Assembly: GCA_963803155.1 (NCBI GenBank)
Contig: CAWDMN010000036.1
Coordinates: forward strand, 1 to 64,000
Reading direction: 5' to 3'
Length of the DNA: 64,000 bases
DNA from: CAWDMN01 sp963803155
Lineage (GTDB): Bacteria > Acidobacteriota > Terriglobia > Versatilivoradales > Versatilivoraceae
Position 1 is the first letter of the stretch. Every line of letters starts with the position of its first letter. The notes under the pieces are model-generated. The model was given only the letters and a program-made list of their open reading frames with translations. It had not been told where the DNA came from and ran no database searches. Shown here piece by piece: positions 61,459-64,000 of the stretch. The position numbers and the translations under genes were made by a program.

Positions 61459-63696
61459 TTATTGAACCTGAAATGCCGCAATCCCGCTGGCCACGGCCTT
61501 CCCCTGCCGCACGATGACCGTCACATCATAGCTGCCTTTGCTGAAATTGGCAATTGGCAGGCGGACCAGGTAACGGACCTGGCCTTGTTCGTCGGGAGCG
61601 GGAAGCGGCTTGTCTCCCAAGTGTCCGACCGGCTTTCCCTCCCTCGAGATGAGCAAATCCACCAGGGGAGATTCTCCTCCGGCCGCGGGTTCCCGAACCA
61701 GAGGGGTGACAATGAAATAAAAACCCAACTCTGGCCATTCCCCCTGTTTCACGATGGGATCGAGATAAGGGACCACCGCCTGGGATCCCATCAACAGCGG
61801 GGATTCTGTAAGACGAGCCTCTGGATTGACTTCGTCCAACCGTTTGACCATGAATATGGAACTCAGCGCGGGCCCCGCCTGAGAAGCCGCCGGAACCATG
61901 ACCAAGGTACGCTTGACGCTGGTTCTGCCGGAGAGGGGATCCCGAATTACCAGCTCCAGGGTGTAGCGCCCCGGCTCGACATCCATCACACGGTAAAAAA
62001 TGAAATTCCTGGCCTGGGTCTCCCGCGCCTGCGCTTCCGGCCCCTGGAGGGGAACTTCCTGGCTGGATTTTTCGATATTCTGGCCAGCGCTGTTATTCAA
62101 AAGGGCCAGCACATTGATTTTGGCCTGGTATTTTTTCTCGTTGGGAACTGGCTGGAACTGGAATCCGGAGAGAGGAATTTCAGCGTAGATCAAGACATTG
62201 CTGCGCCCCTTGCGTCCGGGGAATATTAAGGCGGCATGATGTAGCGGGACTTCAGCGGGTTCCGGCTTGGCCTGTAATGCCGACAGCATGGGCAATTCAA
62301 AAGGGGCTTCGGCCTGCACGCCATTCGGGATGGCATAATACCCATCGCGGGTCCTGGCCATTGCGCCAGCCCGGTTGATTTTCACTTCGATCCGGCGGAA
62401 TTTCCCATCGTAGTTGAGGTTGGTGGGAACATAACTCAGTTCATAGCGGATGTGCAGATCTTCGGAAATGCTGCGCAGGCCGGGCCGCAAATCGTTGGTA
62501 TTGGCAATGAAAACCCCGCCAGTATGTTCGGCCAACCCCAGCAAATTTCCTTGGGCGGAAGCATGCTGGACATCTTCGGTGTGGTCAAAAAACATGGCCT
62601 CTTCCCGGGTGACGGCCCCCCCTCGTTTGCGCTGCTGGCGCTCGCTCACTCCCGCCAAGTAATAGAGCTCGTGCCCCATGGCGCCAAGTTGGCTTTCTGG
62701 ATTTAGTCCGGTGGCGTCGACGCAATAAAAACTGACGTTGGTCCGGTTGGCCGCGCTCGTCAAGTCGCGAAAGCGCAGGATCACCTGCGTGGGCAAATAG
62801 AGCTGTTCCGCGAAGTAAACCACCGCCTTGCGGCCAGGGATGGCCTGTTCGGCCCGGACTATTTTCATGAGGGATTCGACCGAAGCGCGTCCTTGGATGG
62901 TTTCATCGGCAATCGTCGCCACACGGGTCATGTTTAAGATCATTTCGTTGGCTTTGGCTTCGGCAGCGGCCGCCCCGATGGAACCACTGCCAGCAGAACT
63001 CTGGGAACCCGACGCCTGGGCCGCACTGGCGTCCGCAGCATCCGCGGATTGAGAAGCCTTATCCATGGCTTCGCGGACCGCGTCGACCGCCTCGGCAAAC
63101 TGTTGTGGGGTGCCGCCCGTCGCCAATTCCACAGCTGCCTGCAACCCGGCTGTCTCCCGGGTAAAGGGCGCAATGACCCGTAGGGTCATGTCAATGGCCA
63201 TGACGCTGACGAAATCGTTAGGGCCCAGTTCCTGAATGTACTGGCGAGCTGCCTGGCGGGCCATCAAGCGGCCATGAGTCGAAAGCCGGTCAAAAACCAA
63301 CGTCACATAGTTGGCCGGGGACTGAACGAACGCAACTGTCGGCATCGGCTGCTGTTGCGGCGCCGCTTCTTTCCTGGCTTCAGCAGCCGGTGCGGCTTCT
63401 TCCATCGCCGTCAAAGTGCTAATCTCGCGGAAGGATAAGATCTTCTGTGCAATGCCGTCTTCGAAAACTTGAAAGTCCGCTGAGTCGAGTTTTCGGACCT
63501 GCCGCCCCCGCTTATCGGTGACCACGACATCCAGCAGGACCTCGTTGACCCCAACCTTTATGACTTCCTCTCTGGAAGGAGATTGCGATTTTGTCGCATG
63601 CAATGGATTTCCTGTTTCAGAACCGTAGTGTTCATGGAGTGAGAGGAAAAGCAAAAAGACCCACGCAAACAACAATCTCAAATGAACCAACCTCAT
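61459..63696 (-). CDS. Secreted VWFA-related acidobacterial protein 2
   Basis: A 745-residue relative of 56208-58394. It has a signal peptide (about 1-23), the opening LLDVVVTDKRGRQVRKLDSA, an A-like domain with YVTLVFDRLSTHGR in which the canonical DxSxS motif is not present, a low-complexity Ala/Ser insertion (about 215-250), the GRKAVVYFAEQLYLP segment and a beta-rich C-terminal half. Loss of the metal motif suggests a binding mode unlike that of typical A domains. The ATG at 63696 follows GGAAGGGG; the frame extends to 63744. It is probably the first gene of an operon with the two TPR genes downstream. Confidence 0.88.
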   Translation of the reverse strand: MRLVHLRLLFAWVFLLFLSLHEHYGSETGNPLHATKSQSPSREEVIKVGVNEVLLDVVVTDKRGRQVRKLDSADFQVFEDGIAQKILSFREISTLTAMEEAAPAAEARKEAAPQQQPMPTVAFVQSPANYVTLVFDRLSTHGRLMARQAARQYIQELGPNDFVSVMAIDMTLRVIAPFTRETAGLQAAVELATGGTPQQFAEAVDAVREAMDKASQSADAADASAAQASGSQSSAGSGSIGAAAAEAKANEMILNMTRVATIADETIQGRASVESLMKIVRAEQAIPGRKAVVYFAEQLYLPTQVILRFRDLTSAANRTNVSFYCVDATGLNPESQLGAMGHELYYLAGVSERQQRKRGGAVTREEAMFFDHTEDVQHASAQGNLLGLAEHTGGVFIANTNDLRPGLRSISEDLHIRYELSYVPTNLNYDGKFRRIEVKINRAGAMARTRDGYYAIPNGVQAEAPFELPMLSALQAKPEPAEVPLHHAALIFPGRKGRSNVLIYAEIPLSGFQFQPVPNEKKYQAKINVLALLNNSAGQNIEKSSQEVPLQGPEAQARETQARNFIFYRVMDVEPGRYTLELVIRDPLSGRTSVKRTLVMVPAASQAGPALSSIFMVKRLDEVNPEARLTESPLLMGSQAVVPYLDPIVKQGEWPELGFYFIVTPLVREPAAGGESPLVDLLISREGKPVGHLGDKPLPAPDEQGQVRYLVRLPIANFSKGSYDVTVIVRQGKAVASGIAAFQVQ

Positions 63697-63794
63697 GGCA
63701 CCCCTTCCAAAACAGTTTGCGATCCTCACTACCATTTTATCCAAATTCCCTGGCGTTGGGCAGGACTAATTCGACAACCATTTTCTGACGTTTT

Positions 63795-63998
63795 GTGCTG
63801 GTTGGCTGGCATTGTTGCGCTGTTTTGCCCACTAGCGCGAAGTGACAACGAGCGATCAGCCAAGCTTTTCTGGCACTGCATCGCTTCTGTACATCTCCGT
63901 CCAACACTCGCTATCGCTTCGTGCTGGTTGGCTGGCAGGGTTGTGCTGTTTTGCCAAGCCACTAGCGCGAAGTGACAACGAGCGATCAGCCAAGCTTT
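63795..63998. repeat. Direct repeats with a 126-base period at the window edge
   Basis: Copies at 63795-63868 and 63921-63998 share GTGCTGGTTGGCTGGCA and ACTAGCGCGAAGTGACAAC and differ by a small insertion. The second reaches the right edge, so more copies may follow. A minus-strand frame across them (63729-63962) is a product of the repeat. No gene is seen in 63745-64000. Confidence 0.65.
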
Positions 63999-64000
63999 AC

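Noticed and set aside
61462..62229. A 255-codon plus-strand frame
   Set aside because: Antisense to the VWFA-related gene and without family features.
63729..63962. A 77-codon minus-strand frame in the edge repeat
   Set aside because: It is built from the repeat units, so its protein-like look is a by-product of repetition.
1..64000. tRNA or rRNA genes in the gaps
   Set aside because: I looked for T-arm-like GTTCGANTC words with matching acceptor stems in intergenic stretches and found none that fit; a tRNAscan run would settle this.

Overview
The window looks like chromosome of a Gram-negative member of the Acidobacteriota or a close relative. The pointers are two secreted proteins of the acidobacterial VWFA-related type, repeated PD40/TPR and FG-GAP/UnbV secreted proteins, a CarD regulator, a TorF-type porin, a POTRA protein, lipoproteins and a SurA/parvulin-like foldase. 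This placement is inferred from gene content; there is no rRNA gene to test it. I found no tRNA, rRNA, CRISPR array, prophage or transposase gene.

Layout. 0-8 kb: end of an unknown gene, a Tat-exported aldo/keto reductase, a polysaccharide deacetylase, a glycoside-hydrolase-like lipoprotein, a small YjfB-like protein, a POTRA-only protein and a secreted aldose 1-epimerase. 8-13 kb: a TorF-family porin followed by a potABCD-type polyamine ABC operon whose potA carries an apparent frameshift, then a MITE-like inverted repeat. 13.5-23 kb: RNase HI, a DegT-type sugar aminotransferase, a thioredoxin-like protein, a parvulin, then surface-polysaccharide genes (O-antigen ligase, a GT2 and a giant GT4-GT2-GT4 protein). 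23-27 kb: a minus-strand operon of exported ADP-ribosylglycohydrolase, GRP-family sugar permease and ribokinase, with LacI-type operator-like palindromes before the first and last genes. It reads as ribose release, uptake and phosphorylation.

27-39 kb is mostly housekeeping: a TPR protein, UvrB, proS followed by a small membrane protein and a PilZ protein, DinB, CarD, GNAT, HNH, a DUF1684 protein and Tag glycosylase, with a gene-poor AT-rich stretch near 38 kb. 39-42 kb holds an inositol-1-phosphate synthase with a good sigma70-type promoter and a secreted PIG-L-like protein.

42-64 kb is the most unusual part. It has two paralogous secreted proteins (N-terminal domain, one CxxCH haem site, PD40 repeats, TPR repeats), three or more TPR proteins of which two are paralogs, a CRTAC1-like FG-GAP/UnbV protein, two VWFA-related proteins, a PAS protein, and a heterodimeric ABC exporter pair preceded by what looks like a terminator/antiterminator leader. 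Intergenic gaps here carry palindromes and direct repeats. The duplications suggest an expanding envelope-associated system of unknown role.
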